A stretch of DNA of 64,000 nucleotides from Arsenophonus fragariae (GTDB taxonomy: Bacteria; Pseudomonadota; Gammaproteobacteria; Enterobacterales; Enterobacteriaceae): positions 62,001 through 126,000 of the forward strand of contig JBDPYZ010000003.1 in assembly GCA_047291315.1 (NCBI GenBank). The letters are read 5' to 3'. Positions 18,765-28,234 of the stretch are shown here, one piece after another. Position 1 is the first letter of the stretch. Each line of letters opens with the position of its first letter. Both the position numbers and the translations under genes were made by a program. The notes beneath the pieces are model-generated. The model was not told where the DNA came from, did not search any database, and was given only the letters and a program-made list of their open reading frames with translations.

Positions 18765-19788
18765 TAATAAAACTCTCGGGCAGTGATTTACCGCACAATA
18801 GCATAGATAAAGTTTCTAATTTTGGCCAAATTGAGTGTCTATGATCTTGTTTTAAATGTAATTCAGCTTGGTTAATTAACTGTATTGCAAGCTTTAGTTC
18901 GCGAAGTGATAAGCGTTGTAGCGCAGCGCTAATAAGTGGGCGGCGGGCTTGCCAAATTTTATTCTGATCAAATGATTTTTTTAAATCTTTATCACTATTT
19001 TGTTGTTTTAATGTCCAAAGCAATATTAGTTCACGTTGAATCATACGTAATAGAATCAGTGCTTCATAATCTTCGCGTTGTAATTGTTGAAGGATATGCC
19101 AACCGCGTTTAATTTTACCTGCCAGTAGCGCATCAACCCAATGATAAGGTGTAAAATTAACGGCATTATTTACCGCCTGTTTGACACGAGGTAAGGTTAG
19201 ATTACCGTCAGGATATAATAACGATAAACGTTCAATTGCTTGATTAAGAGCCAGTAAATTGCCTTCATAGCAGTAACAAAGAAGCTGATTAGCTTGTTTA
19301 TCTAAAGCAACAGACATCGCTTTAGCTCGTTGCGTTACCCACTGCGGTAGTCTCGACTGTTCAGGTGTTAGACAATTAATATAGACCCCATCTTGGCCTA
19401 TTTTTTTGCACCAGGCACTATTCTCTTGTGCTTTAGTTAATTTGTTACCGCGTAATATTAGTAATAAATCAGGATGTAATAATTCAGCTAACTTAAGAAG
19501 CTTCTCTGCTATGACTGTCGACGTGCCACTTTCAGGTAATGTCAAGAGCAGGATTTGTCGGCCGGCAAATAGACTAAGTGATTGACTAAGGCTATAAATA
19601 GTGTCCCAGTCGGTGCTTGTATCTAGCGAATAGGTATAACGTTCGGTAAAACCTTGCTGCTGGGCAACTTGACAAATTTTATCCACGCTTTCTTGTGATA
19701 AAAGGGGATCATTACCAAAAATCAGGTAACAGGCTCGCAGCTTATCAGCAAGCTGCGAAGTTAACTGCTCTGGGTAAATAGGGATCAT
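18748..19788 (-). CDS. holA: DNA polymerase III delta subunit HolA
   Basis: Wrench subunit of the clamp loader; it opens the beta clamp. At 346 aa it is near the E. coli length of 343. The N-terminal beta-clamp-binding region (YPEQLTSQL) and the typical YLIFGNDPLLSQESV start are conserved. It overlaps lptE by 4 bp and nadD by 17 bp, within an lptE-holA-nadD transcript downstream of leuS. Intact. Confidence 0.94.
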   Translation of the reverse strand: MIPIYPEQLTSQLADKLRACYLIFGNDPLLSQESVDKICQVAQQQGFTERYTYSLDTSTDWDTIYSLSQSLSLFAGRQILLLTLPESGTSTVIAEKLLKLAELLHPDLLLILRGNKLTKAQENSAWCKKIGQDGVYINCLTPEQSRLPQWVTQRAKAMSVALDKQANQLLCYCYEGNLLALNQAIERLSLLYPDGNLTLPRVKQAVNNAVNFTPYHWVDALLAGKIKRGWHILQQLQREDYEALILLRMIQRELILLWTLKQQNSDKDLKKSFDQNKIWQARRPLISAALQRLSLRELKLAIQLINQAELHLKQDHRHSIWPKLETLSMLLCGKSLPESFINDSTN

Positions 19789-20336
19789 TGTGAGTCTACC
19801 GATAGCACTTTTTCAACAGCAGTTGATTCTCTAGGCACATTTTGAATAGTGCTATGGAGGATCAGTAATTTACGAATTAACTGACGAGCCGCTTGTTCAC
19901 GCATTTCTTGTTTAATAAGTTCGTTTTCGGCGTCTTTAGCCAGTGTTTCCAACGGATTGTCAAATAAAGCGCGCTCGACACGCGTTTTGATAGGATAAAC
20001 TGTGCCATTGGGTAGAATGACTTGCGCACTGACCCAAAAATTTAATTGTTTTTCTGCACTTTTACCATCTTGATAGATGGAAACGGTTTCGGTGTTTTCA
20101 GATGAACCCCAAATTTTAAAAATCGGTACATTCTGAAGATTCTCATCGATTAAGTTGACATTATTTAGGCGTAATTGCTGTCTAATTGCACGTGCTAGAG
20201 GTTCGTAGGGATCGTCACTACTTAACCTCAATGTTTTTAGTTTTTCAGGTACCTGTGTGGTATCTTGTAAGCGAAATCCGCAGCCAGCAGTGATCAGCAC
20301 GGCTAAGCTTAGAAATAAGGTAATTAAATAACGCAC
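19785..20336 (-). CDS. lptE: LPS-assembly lipoprotein LptE
   Basis: Outer-membrane lipoprotein that plugs the LptD barrel during lipopolysaccharide insertion. At 183 aa it is slightly shorter than in E. coli (193). A signal peptide ends in the lipobox ITAGC (Cys19), followed by the typical GFRLQDTTQVP start. It lies 17 bp after leuS and overlaps holA by 4 bp. Its presence suggests the cell still makes LPS. Intact. Confidence 0.93.
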   Translation of the reverse strand: MRYLITLFLSLAVLITAGCGFRLQDTTQVPEKLKTLRLSSDDPYEPLARAIRQQLRLNNVNLIDENLQNVPIFKIWGSSENTETVSIYQDGKSAEKQLNFWVSAQVILPNGTVYPIKTRVERALFDNPLETLAKDAENELIKQEMREQAARQLIRKLLILHSTIQNVPRESTAVEKVLSVDSQ

Positions 20337-20353
20337 ATCGTTTCCTCATTAAG

Positions 20354-22936
20354 TTAGCCGACAAGAAGGTTTAACAGCTTGCCTGGCACATGAATTACCT
20401 TACGGATGTTCATACTTTCAAGATATTTTGCAACACCATATTCTTGCGTTGCCATAGCTAAAATAGAATCTTGTGATGCATTGATATCGACAGTTATACG
20501 CCCACGAACTTTACCATTGACTTGAATAATGACTAATTTAGTATCATCTATTTTTGCTTGTTCGTCAGCAACAGGCCAAGGTGCATTATCGATATTTTCC
20601 TGGTGACCAAGTGCTTTCCACATGATAAAGCAGGCATGGGGGATAATAGGCGATAGCATCCGCACGATAGCATCTAACGATTCTTGTATTAACGCCCGAT
20701 CCTGTTCACTATTATGGGACGCACGTGTCAATTTATTCATGAATTCCATAATAGCGGCAATTGCGGCATTAAAAGCATAACGGCGGCCGATATCATCGGT
20801 TACTTTAGCGATTGTTTTATGTAGATCACGCCGTAGATTTTTCTGCTCTGGTGTGAGGTTAGAGCTATCTAATGGCACTGTTTTACCTTTTTGCGTATAT
20901 TCAAAAACGGTGCGCCAAAGACGACGAACAAAACGATTTGCACCTTCTACACTTGACTCTTGCCATTCCAAAGTAAGTTCTGGCGGAGCGGCAAACATCA
21001 TAAATAGGCGAACCGTATCAGCCCCATATTTTTCTACCATTAATTGTGGATCGATACCATTATTTTTCGATTTTGACATTTTACTCATCCCGGTATAGAA
21101 TAGCTGATGTCCATGCTGGTCAGTTGCTTTGGTAATCTTACCTTTTTCATTTCGTTCAACAGTTACATCAACGGGTGAGACCCAAACTCGTTGTCTATTT
21201 TCACCTAAGTAATAAAAAGCATCGGCTAATACCATTCCTTGACATAACAGGCGCTTAGCCGGTTCATCAGAATTTACTAAACCAGCATCACGCATTAATT
21301 TATGGAAAAAACGGAAGTACAATAAATGCATAATAGCATGCTCAATACCACCTATATATAGATCAACCGGCAGCCAGTAATTGGCTGCAGCTGGATCTAG
21401 CATTGCTTGGTCATAATTAGGGCAGGTATAACGAGCATAATACCAGGAAGACTCCATAAAGGTATCAAAGGTATCCGTTTCACGTAATGCCGCATGACCA
21501 TTGATATTGGTCTTGGCCCATTGTGGATCGGCTTTGATAGGACTAGTGATCCCGTTCATCACTACATCTTCAGGTAAGATGACCGGTAGCTGCTCTTCTG
21601 GTACTGGGATGACAGAGCTATCTTTCATTATTACCATGGGAATAGGCGCTCCCCAATAACGTTGGCGAGAAACTCCCCAATCACGTAGACGGTAATTGAC
21701 TCTACGTTGAGCTGAACCTTGTAAAATCAGTTTATCTGCAATAGCTTTGGCGCCGGTTTCGTTGTTCATACCGCTAAATTCAGCTGAATTGATCAGTCGA
21801 TTTTTATCATTCAATGGACCGGTTGTTAAATCGGGTATCTGGCCTTCGTTATCAACGATAACCGCTTTAATGGGTAACTGATATTTACTGGCGAATTCCC
21901 AGTCACGCTGATCATGTCCTGGAACAGCCATCACTGCACCTGTACCATATTCCATTAACACATAATTGGCTATCCAGATCGGGATTTTTTCATTAGTTAG
22001 CGGGTGAATTGCCAACAAATTGGTGGCAATACCTTTTTTCTTCATGGTTGACATTTCGGCTTCAGCAACTTTAGTATTGCGATATTCATCAATAAAAGCG
22101 CTAATTTTAGCATTTTTTTCTGCCGCGCTTTTTGCTAACGGATGAGTTGCTGCAATAGCGAGATAAGTCACTCCCATAAAAGTACTAGGCCGAGTAGTAT
22201 AAATGGTTATTTTTTCATTGTTATCTGTCAGTTCAAAGGTAATTTCAATCCCTTCTGAGCGGCCGATCCAGTTACGTTGCATGGTTTTAACTTGTTCTGG
22301 CCAGTCATCTAATTTATCTAAATCATTGAGTAGCTCTTCAGCATATGCGGTAATTTTTATGAACCATTGGGGAATTTCTTTGCGTTCGAGCGGTGTATCG
22401 CAACGCCAGCAGCAACCATCGATAACTTGCTCGTTAGCTAAGACCGTTAAATCATTTGGGCACCAGTTGACGGTGGAGTTTTTTTTATAAACTAAACCTT
22501 TTTCATAAAGCTTAGTAAAAAACCATTGCTCCCAACGATAATACTCTGGTGTACAAGTTGTGACTTCTCGACTCCAGTCATAACCAAATCCGAGCCTTTT
22601 TAATTGATTTTTCATGTAATCAATATTGGCATAAGTCCAAGGCGCTGGAGCGGTATTATTTTTTACCGCAGCACCTTCTGCCGGTAAACCAAAAGCATCC
22701 CAGCCGATAGGTTGCAGAACATTTTTGCCTAGCATTCGTTGATAACGGGCAATAGCATCGCCAATGGTATAGTTGCGAACATGCCCCATATGTAGTTGGC
22801 CAGATGGGTAAGGTAACATTGACAGGCAATAGTATTTTTCTTTGCTATTATCTTCTATTACTTTAAATGTTTGGTTTTCTTCCCAATGACGTTGTACGTA
22901 TTGTTCTATCTCTTCTGGTCGATATTGTTCTTGCAT
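20354..22936 (-). CDS. leuS: Leucyl-tRNA synthetase
   Basis: Class I aminoacyl-tRNA synthetase charging tRNA-Leu. The ATG at 22936 gives 860 aa, exactly the E. coli length, and the familiar MQEQYRPEEIE start; the in-frame ATG at 22969 adds an unconserved 11 residues. The HIGH-type motif appears as YPSGQLHMGH, the CP1 editing domain is full length, and KMSKS appears as MSKMSKSKNNG. Four CxxC-type cysteines near residue 160-180 are kept. It starts the leuS-lptE-holA-nadD run. Intact. Confidence 0.96.
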   Translation of the reverse strand: MQEQYRPEEIEQYVQRHWEENQTFKVIEDNSKEKYYCLSMLPYPSGQLHMGHVRNYTIGDAIARYQRMLGKNVLQPIGWDAFGLPAEGAAVKNNTAPAPWTYANIDYMKNQLKRLGFGYDWSREVTTCTPEYYRWEQWFFTKLYEKGLVYKKNSTVNWCPNDLTVLANEQVIDGCCWRCDTPLERKEIPQWFIKITAYAEELLNDLDKLDDWPEQVKTMQRNWIGRSEGIEITFELTDNNEKITIYTTRPSTFMGVTYLAIAATHPLAKSAAEKNAKISAFIDEYRNTKVAEAEMSTMKKKGIATNLLAIHPLTNEKIPIWIANYVLMEYGTGAVMAVPGHDQRDWEFASKYQLPIKAVIVDNEGQIPDLTTGPLNDKNRLINSAEFSGMNNETGAKAIADKLILQGSAQRRVNYRLRDWGVSRQRYWGAPIPMVIMKDSSVIPVPEEQLPVILPEDVVMNGITSPIKADPQWAKTNINGHAALRETDTFDTFMESSWYYARYTCPNYDQAMLDPAAANYWLPVDLYIGGIEHAIMHLLYFRFFHKLMRDAGLVNSDEPAKRLLCQGMVLADAFYYLGENRQRVWVSPVDVTVERNEKGKITKATDQHGHQLFYTGMSKMSKSKNNGIDPQLMVEKYGADTVRLFMMFAAPPELTLEWQESSVEGANRFVRRLWRTVFEYTQKGKTVPLDSSNLTPEQKNLRRDLHKTIAKVTDDIGRRYAFNAAIAAIMEFMNKLTRASHNSEQDRALIQESLDAIVRMLSPIIPHACFIMWKALGHQENIDNAPWPVADEQAKIDDTKLVIIQVNGKVRGRITVDINASQDSILAMATQEYGVAKYLESMNIRKVIHVPGKLLNLLVG

Positions 22937-23167
22937 GACACCGATGTTCCTATGGCGAAAATGCGGCATTGGCCGCGAATGATACTGTAAATTTTTATCT
23001 GCATAGAATAGCGGATAATTGCCTCCAACAACAACTATTGATCAATATTTAGTGGCCAGCCTAAATTAATTTTATTTATGCAAAAGGTATGTAGATTCAG
23101 AGAGAGGAATTTTAGACTATCAGTCTAGGTCGCGTTAGACGCTATTTTAATATTATTATTTAGCCGA

Positions 23168-23193
23168 TTGGGCGACGATTTTTTGTCACCCAA
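23168..23193 (-). terminator. Hairpin downstream of gltL
   Basis: A 9-bp stem TTGGGCGAC / GTCACCCAA (one G-T pair) with an 8-nt loop begins 15 bp after the gltL stop. No run of T follows on the minus strand, so it may be a weak terminator or an RNA 3' stabilising stem. Confidence 0.4.
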
Positions 23194-23208
23194 CGATGGA
23201 TAGTGAAA

Positions 23209-23934
23209 TTAATTTATGATCTTTGCAAGAAATTTTTTAGCGCGTTTTGATTTCGGCGCAGCAAAGAAATCGTTTTTATGGCTATCCTCAATAATTTTTC
23301 CTTGGTCCATAAAAATCATTCGATGAGCCACTTTTTTAGCAAATCCCATTTCATGAGTGACTACTATCATAGTCATTCCTTCATTAGCAAGCTTTATCAT
23401 CACATAAAGTACTTCGTTAATCATTTCTGGATCTAATGCGGAGGTTGGCTCGTCAAAAAGCATTGCAATGGGATCCATACAGAGTGCTCTGGTAATGGCA
23501 ACGCGTTGTTGTTGCCCACCAGATAATTGAGCAGGAAATTTATTGATGTGGTCAGCTAATCCAACCCGCTCTAATAATTTTAAGGCAGTTTTTTCAGCGG
23601 TTTTTTTATCCCTGTTTAAGACTTTTATTTGTGCTAATGTTAAGTTGCTAATAATTGATAGATGCGGGAATAGTTCAAAATGTTGAAATACCATACCTAC
23701 TTTTGACCGCAATTTAGCCAAATCTGTTTTGTTGTCATTGACATGAATATTATCAATATATATTTCACCATTTTGAATTGGTTCCAAACCATTAATGGTT
23801 TTTATTAATGTTGATTTACCAGAACCAGAGGGGCCACAGATAACGACAACTTCGCCCCTTTTGACATCCATCGAACAATCAGAAAGCACCTGAAACTGTC
23901 CATACCATTTAGAAACATTTTTTAAAGAAATCAT
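23209..23934 (-). CDS. gltL: Glutamate/aspartate ABC transporter ATPase GltL, orphan
   Basis: ATPase subunit of a polar amino-acid importer, closest by eye to E. coli GltL, which works with GltI, GltJ and GltK. The ATG at 23934 gives 241 aa, the E. coli length, with AAAGGA upstream. Walker A is GPSGSGKST, the signature is LSGGQQQR and Walker B is IAMLFDE. In E. coli gltIJK lie between gltL and lnt; here only about 200 bp of AT-rich DNA remain, so the permease and binding protein are gone from this locus. It may serve another permease or be on the way out. Confidence 0.92.
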   Translation of the reverse strand: MISLKNVSKWYGQFQVLSDCSMDVKRGEVVVICGPSGSGKSTLIKTINGLEPIQNGEIYIDNIHVNDNKTDLAKLRSKVGMVFQHFELFPHLSIISNLTLAQIKVLNRDKKTAEKTALKLLERVGLADHINKFPAQLSGGQQQRVAITRALCMDPIAMLFDEPTSALDPEMINEVLYVMIKLANEGMTMIVVTHEMGFAKKVAHRMIFMDQGKIIEDSHKNDFFAAPKSKRAKKFLAKIIN

Positions 23935-24130
23935 TAATAGTCCTTTTTTCAGATAGCTAACCAGCATAAATCTAAATAAATTAATAAAATGTCAATTTTT
24001 TAACAAAAGCGAAATTATTATTATAATAAAAAAGATCATTAACTAATTTTAATGATAAATATTAATGAACTAGATAAAACTGTATCATCGGTTGCTAAGA
24101 CATAATGATGATTAATATATGCTAAATTGA

Positions 24131-25663
24131 TTAGTTTTCTTTTTGCCTAATAAAACATGCCAATATAATAAATAGAGTAACCAATGCCCACATAGGCCAG
24201 TTACTCCAACGCGCATAAGGTGTAAGACCAGATGTTGGGGTTACTTCGGTATTTAATACTGAGCGAGTGAATTGAGGAAGTTCTGCTTGAATATCTCCAT
24301 TAGGTGTGATTACTGCCGTAACACCATTATTAGTGGCACGTAATAGTGGCCGCCCAAGCTCAAGTGCCCGCATGCGCGCCATTTGGATGTGTTGCCATGG
24401 ACCGATAGAATGTCCAAACCATGCATCGTTTGAAACCGTTAATAGAAAATCAGTATTTGATTTAAAGTTGTCTCTAACTTGGGTGCCTAAAATAATTTCA
24501 TAACAGATAGCGGCAGTTAGATGAATATTGCCAGCAGTTAACTGCTGTTGTTCATAAGCACCACGACTAAAACCTGACATTGGTAAATTAAATAAAGGAG
24601 CAATAGGCCGAAGAATATTTTTTAATGGCACAAATTCACCAAAAGGAACTAGGTGGTGTTTTTGATAACGATTGCTGGTTGGGTATTGGTAAGGTTTATT
24701 TTCTCCCAACACAATAATACTATTAAAAAAATCGATCACTCCTTGTTTACTTGGTTTGGCATCAACAATGCCAGTAATTAAGCGAGTATTTTGTAAGAGC
24801 AGTAGTTTATCTAATGAGGTTAGCCAAACGTTATTATCTAATTCGATCGATGGAATAGCGGATTCAGGCCAAATAATGATATTAGCGTAACCAAAATAAG
24901 GTTTAGATAGATCGAGATAGGCATTAATCGTTTGTTCGAGAAATCCTGGTTGCCATTTTAAGCTTTGAGGGATGTTACCTTGAACTAAAACAATTTGTGA
25001 TTTTTTTTCTGTGACCGGAGTGAACCAGTGGTAATTTTTCAATATTAGGGGTAAAAATAATAAGATAATGGCTGTAATTAGAGGTGTAACTCGGCGTTTT
25101 ACGCAAGTAAAAACTAAGCAGCTGCTAATAATCAGCAGTAGCAATGCTATCATTTCAACGCCAAATATTGGTGCGATGCCTTTGAGTGGTCCATCGATTT
25201 GGCTATAACCAAATTGCAACCAAGGAAAACCAGTTAGTATCCAGCCTCGTAAATATTCAGTTATTTGCCATATTGCAGGCGCGGCAAATATAAAGCGAGC
25301 AATATTAAGACGTGGAGAGAATCGATTGAGTAAATAAGTAAATAGCGCGGGATAAAGTGATAAATAAGCTGCCAGTAAGATGACTAAAAAAACATTAACC
25401 ACCAATGGCATTCCACCAAAATCAGCAATACTGACATAAACCCAGTTAATACCACTGCCGAATAAACCAATTCCCCAACAAAATCCTATCAAACTCGCTT
25501 GTTTGCTTGAGCGATTAACAATTAGTAGCTGTAAGCCAAAAAGAGAAAATAGAGCAGCTAACCAGATATCAAAAGGTGAAAAAGCCAGTGTTCCGCAGAG
25601 CCCGAAAATTAACGCGCTCAATGCTCGTAACCACTGACGTTGATAGAGTGGCATTTTTTTCAT
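24131..25663 (-). CDS. lnt: Apolipoprotein N-acyltransferase Lnt
   Basis: Adds the third acyl chain to the N-terminal cysteine of lipoproteins before Lol export. At 510 aa it matches E. coli (512). A polytopic N-terminal half of roughly 200 residues is followed by a nitrilase-fold domain with the catalytic triad: Glu in IIIWPESAIPS, Lys in the segment after it, and Cys in AAICYEIILG. A final membrane helix ends the protein. It lies 5 bp after corC. Intact; consistent with the lipoproteins RlpA and LptE in the same window. Confidence 0.95.
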   Translation of the reverse strand: MKKMPLYQRQWLRALSALIFGLCGTLAFSPFDIWLAALFSLFGLQLLIVNRSSKQASLIGFCWGIGLFGSGINWVYVSIADFGGMPLVVNVFLVILLAAYLSLYPALFTYLLNRFSPRLNIARFIFAAPAIWQITEYLRGWILTGFPWLQFGYSQIDGPLKGIAPIFGVEMIALLLLIISSCLVFTCVKRRVTPLITAIILLFLPLILKNYHWFTPVTEKKSQIVLVQGNIPQSLKWQPGFLEQTINAYLDLSKPYFGYANIIIWPESAIPSIELDNNVWLTSLDKLLLLQNTRLITGIVDAKPSKQGVIDFFNSIIVLGENKPYQYPTSNRYQKHHLVPFGEFVPLKNILRPIAPLFNLPMSGFSRGAYEQQQLTAGNIHLTAAICYEIILGTQVRDNFKSNTDFLLTVSNDAWFGHSIGPWQHIQMARMRALELGRPLLRATNNGVTAVITPNGDIQAELPQFTRSVLNTEVTPTSGLTPYARWSNWPMWALVTLFIILACFIRQKEN

Positions 25664-25668
25664 TAGTG

Positions 25669-26547
25669 CTATTCTTCTACAAGGTTTGGGATTGGTGCTT
25701 CATCAGGAATTTTTACCTGAACTTGAATAATTTTACGGCTATCAGCCATGGTAATTTTAAAGATATAACCATCAATTGTGATGATTTCTCCTCGGGCAGG
25801 TAAATGTCCGAATGCTTGCATCACCAAACCACCAGTGGTATCAACTTCTTCATCGTTAAAATGTGTGCCAAATGTTTTGTTAAAATCATCAATCTGGGTT
25901 AGCGCACGAACAGAGTAAGCATGTTTGCTTAGTTGACGAATATCAACATCTTCTTCATCGTCATATTCGTCTTCAATCTCACCAACAATTAATTCGAGAA
26001 TATCTTCGATCGTAACTAAGCCAGAAACGCCACCAAATTCATCGATGACAATTGCCATATGATAACGTTGTGAACGGAACTCTTTTAATAACAGATCAAC
26101 ACGTTTACTTTCAGGTACAACAACAGCGGGTCGCAATACTTTATCGATATTGAAAGGTTCAGCATCAGTACGCATAAATGGCAATAAATCTTTAGCCATT
26201 AATAGACCTTCAATATGATCTTTATCTTCACTAATTACTGGAAAACGAGAATGTGCAGAGTCGATAATCACATCGAGACATTCATCTAACGATTGGTTTC
26301 GTTTCAATGTTACTATCTGAGAACGAGGGATCATTATGTCCCGAACACGCTCGTCGGAAATATTCATTACGCCTTCAAGCATTTCTCTGGTATCAGGATC
26401 AATAACATCTTTTTGCTCTGAATCACGAATTAGTTCAACTAAGTCATCACGATTTTTTGGTTCACCGTGAAATAATTGATTTAGGCGCCCGAAAAAACTC
26501 TTTTTCGAGTGATGATTATCATTGTTTGTGGGATGGTCGTCGCTCAT
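25669..26547 (-). CDS. corC: CBS-domain protein CorC (YbeX)
   Basis: Cytoplasmic CBS-pair protein linked in enterics to CorA-dependent magnesium and cobalt efflux and, more recently, to ribosome quality. At 292 aa it equals the E. coli protein. Two CBS repeats span about residues 70-190 (starting RDIMIPRSQIVTL), and a CorC_HlyC domain fills the C-terminus. It sits between ybeY and lnt, as in E. coli, in the ybeZ-ybeY-corC-lnt operon. Intact. Confidence 0.94.
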   Translation of the reverse strand: MSDDHPTNNDNHHSKKSFFGRLNQLFHGEPKNRDDLVELIRDSEQKDVIDPDTREMLEGVMNISDERVRDIMIPRSQIVTLKRNQSLDECLDVIIDSAHSRFPVISEDKDHIEGLLMAKDLLPFMRTDAEPFNIDKVLRPAVVVPESKRVDLLLKEFRSQRYHMAIVIDEFGGVSGLVTIEDILELIVGEIEDEYDDEEDVDIRQLSKHAYSVRALTQIDDFNKTFGTHFNDEEVDTTGGLVMQAFGHLPARGEIITIDGYIFKITMADSRKIIQVQVKIPDEAPIPNLVEE

Positions 26548-26618
26548 GGAGTTTTATTAATACTTCTCTAGGTAGTTTATCGTATCATACATTGTTTAGC
26601 ATAAAAGTAGCATTATGA

Positions 26619-27086
26619 TTACGCTTTTTCATGCTGATAAGGATCAGGATAACCTAATTTTTGCATAATTTCAGTTTCTATTGTCTCCATTTCTTCTGCT
26701 TCAAAACCATTCTGATGATCATAACCTAGCAGATGAAGACAACCATGTATTACCATATGCGCCCAGTGAGCATCTAGGGTTTTGTGTTGTTCAATAGCTT
26801 CTTTTTCGACTACTTGACGACAAATAATCAGGTCACCGAGTAAGGGTAATTTAATATTGTCTAGTGCTTCAAATGGAAAGGATAGCACATTTGTTGGTTT
26901 ATCTTTTCTTCGATATGTCAGATTTAAATGTTGGCTTTCTACTATATCAACAATACGAATTGTGATTTCACTTTCACATTGAAATTGTGGCAGGAAAGCC
27001 TCAAGCCAATGTTGGAATGTTATTTCACTGGGTAATCCATTATGATCTCTACAGGCCAGCTGGAGATCAAGAATAACTGATTGCAA
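26619..27086 (-). CDS. ybeY: Endoribonuclease YbeY
   Basis: Metal-dependent RNase that matures the 3' end of 16S rRNA and takes part in ribosome quality control. The zinc motif HGCLHLLGYDH is intact. The open frame runs to an ATG at 27185, deep inside ybeZ, but the family starts at SVILDLQL; a TTG at 27086 gives 155 aa, exactly the E. coli length, begins 16 bp after the ybeZ stop and has a purine-rich AGAAGAGA upstream. I therefore prefer the TTG. Confidence 0.92.
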   Translation of the reverse strand: MQSVILDLQLACRDHNGLPSEITFQHWLEAFLPQFQCESEITIRIVDIVESQHLNLTYRRKDKPTNVLSFPFEALDNIKLPLLGDLIICRQVVEKEAIEQHKTLDAHWAHMVIHGCLHLLGYDHQNGFEAEEMETIETEIMQKLGYPDPYQHEKA

Positions 27087-27102
27087 GCAAATATCTCTTC
27101 TT

Positions 27103-28155
27103 TTATAAGGCGTCTGATGGCTCTTTTTGTTGACGAAGTAACTGTTTCCGTTCTTGTTCTTTTGTTTCCCAGTTTTCGTAGGCAATAACCACTTTTGCCA
27201 CCATAAGATGGTGTACTACATCATCACTATGAAAAAAATTAAAGCTAAGTTCTTCAATTTCAGAAAGCACTTCAATCGCATGACGTAAACCTGATTTATA
27301 GCCACGAGGCAGATCAATTTGAGTTGCGTCACCGGTGATCACGGTTTTAGAGTTAAACACAATGTGGGTCAGAAATATTTTCATCTGTTCAATCGTTGTA
27401 TTTTGGCTGTCATCAAGAATGATAAAAGCATCATTCAATGTACGACCTCGCATATAGCCTAATTGCGCCACTTCAATTAAATTGCGCTCAATCAATTTTT
27501 CTACTTTTTCAAAACCCAGTATTTCAAATAAGGTATCATAAAGAGGCTGTAAATAAGGATCAACTTTTTGACTGAGATTACCCGGTAGAAAACCAAGTTT
27601 TTTACCGGCCTCGGCAGCAGGGTGAGTGAGTAGAATATGACGTATTTCGTGACGTTCTAAAGCATCAACGGCAGCAGTAACTGCGAGATAGGTTTTACCT
27701 GTTCCAGCATGACTAATACCAAAAGTAATGTCATGGCTAAGCATCTTAGCAATATATTGAGCATGACTCGCTGTACGTAGTTTAATAACTCCTTGTTTGG
27801 TTTTAATGTTTATTAATTTTCCGTAACTGCTGACATTTTCAGCTGATTGTTCAAAAAATTGACTTTCCATAATAGATAAATGGATTTGTTCAGGAATAAT
27901 GTCAGGGATAATGCCACGTATAGGGGCTGTATCAACATATAAGCGGCGTAAAATGTTACTAGCTACATTGATATTAAGTGGTTTACTAATCAATTTGAAA
28001 CGGTTATTTCGACGATTGATTTCAATACCGAGTCTGTGTTCCAGCTGTTTTATATTCTCATCTAAAGAGCCACAAAGGCTGATTAACCATTGGTTACCGG
28101 CCGGCTTTAAAAATATTTCGGTAGTGGCAATTTGTGGATTATCTTTTTGGGTCAC
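27103..28155 (-). CDS. ybeZ: PhoH-like ATPase YbeZ (PhoL)
   Basis: PhoH-family NTPase that works with YbeY, probably in RNA or ribosome surveillance. At 350 aa it is of family length. Walker A is HAGTGKTY, where E. coli has PAGTGKTY. Walker B reads ILDDSQN in place of the usual ILDESQN, so the catalytic Glu is an Asp. Nearby, LTHPAAEAGKKLGF differs from the usual LTRPAVEAGEKLGF. The frame is intact, but these swaps at conserved sites hint at relaxed selection. It lies 16 bp before ybeY and 79 bp after miaB. Confidence 0.92.
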   Translation of the reverse strand: MTQKDNPQIATTEIFLKPAGNQWLISLCGSLDENIKQLEHRLGIEINRRNNRFKLISKPLNINVASNILRRLYVDTAPIRGIIPDIIPEQIHLSIMESQFFEQSAENVSSYGKLINIKTKQGVIKLRTASHAQYIAKMLSHDITFGISHAGTGKTYLAVTAAVDALERHEIRHILLTHPAAEAGKKLGFLPGNLSQKVDPYLQPLYDTLFEILGFEKVEKLIERNLIEVAQLGYMRGRTLNDAFIILDDSQNTTIEQMKIFLTHIVFNSKTVITGDATQIDLPRGYKSGLRHAIEVLSEIEELSFNFFHSDDVVHHLMVAKVVIAYENWETKEQERKQLLRQQKEPSDAL

Positions 28156-28234
28156 TGAGTCGCTCTATTTAATATTAAGGTTGGTAATCCTCTACACCAA
28201 GATCGTCTTCTTTACGTGTCCGAGCAATAACCGA

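Noticed and set aside
22203..22490. 95-codon plus-strand frame inside leuS
   Set aside because: Antisense shadow of leuS with no independent start signal.
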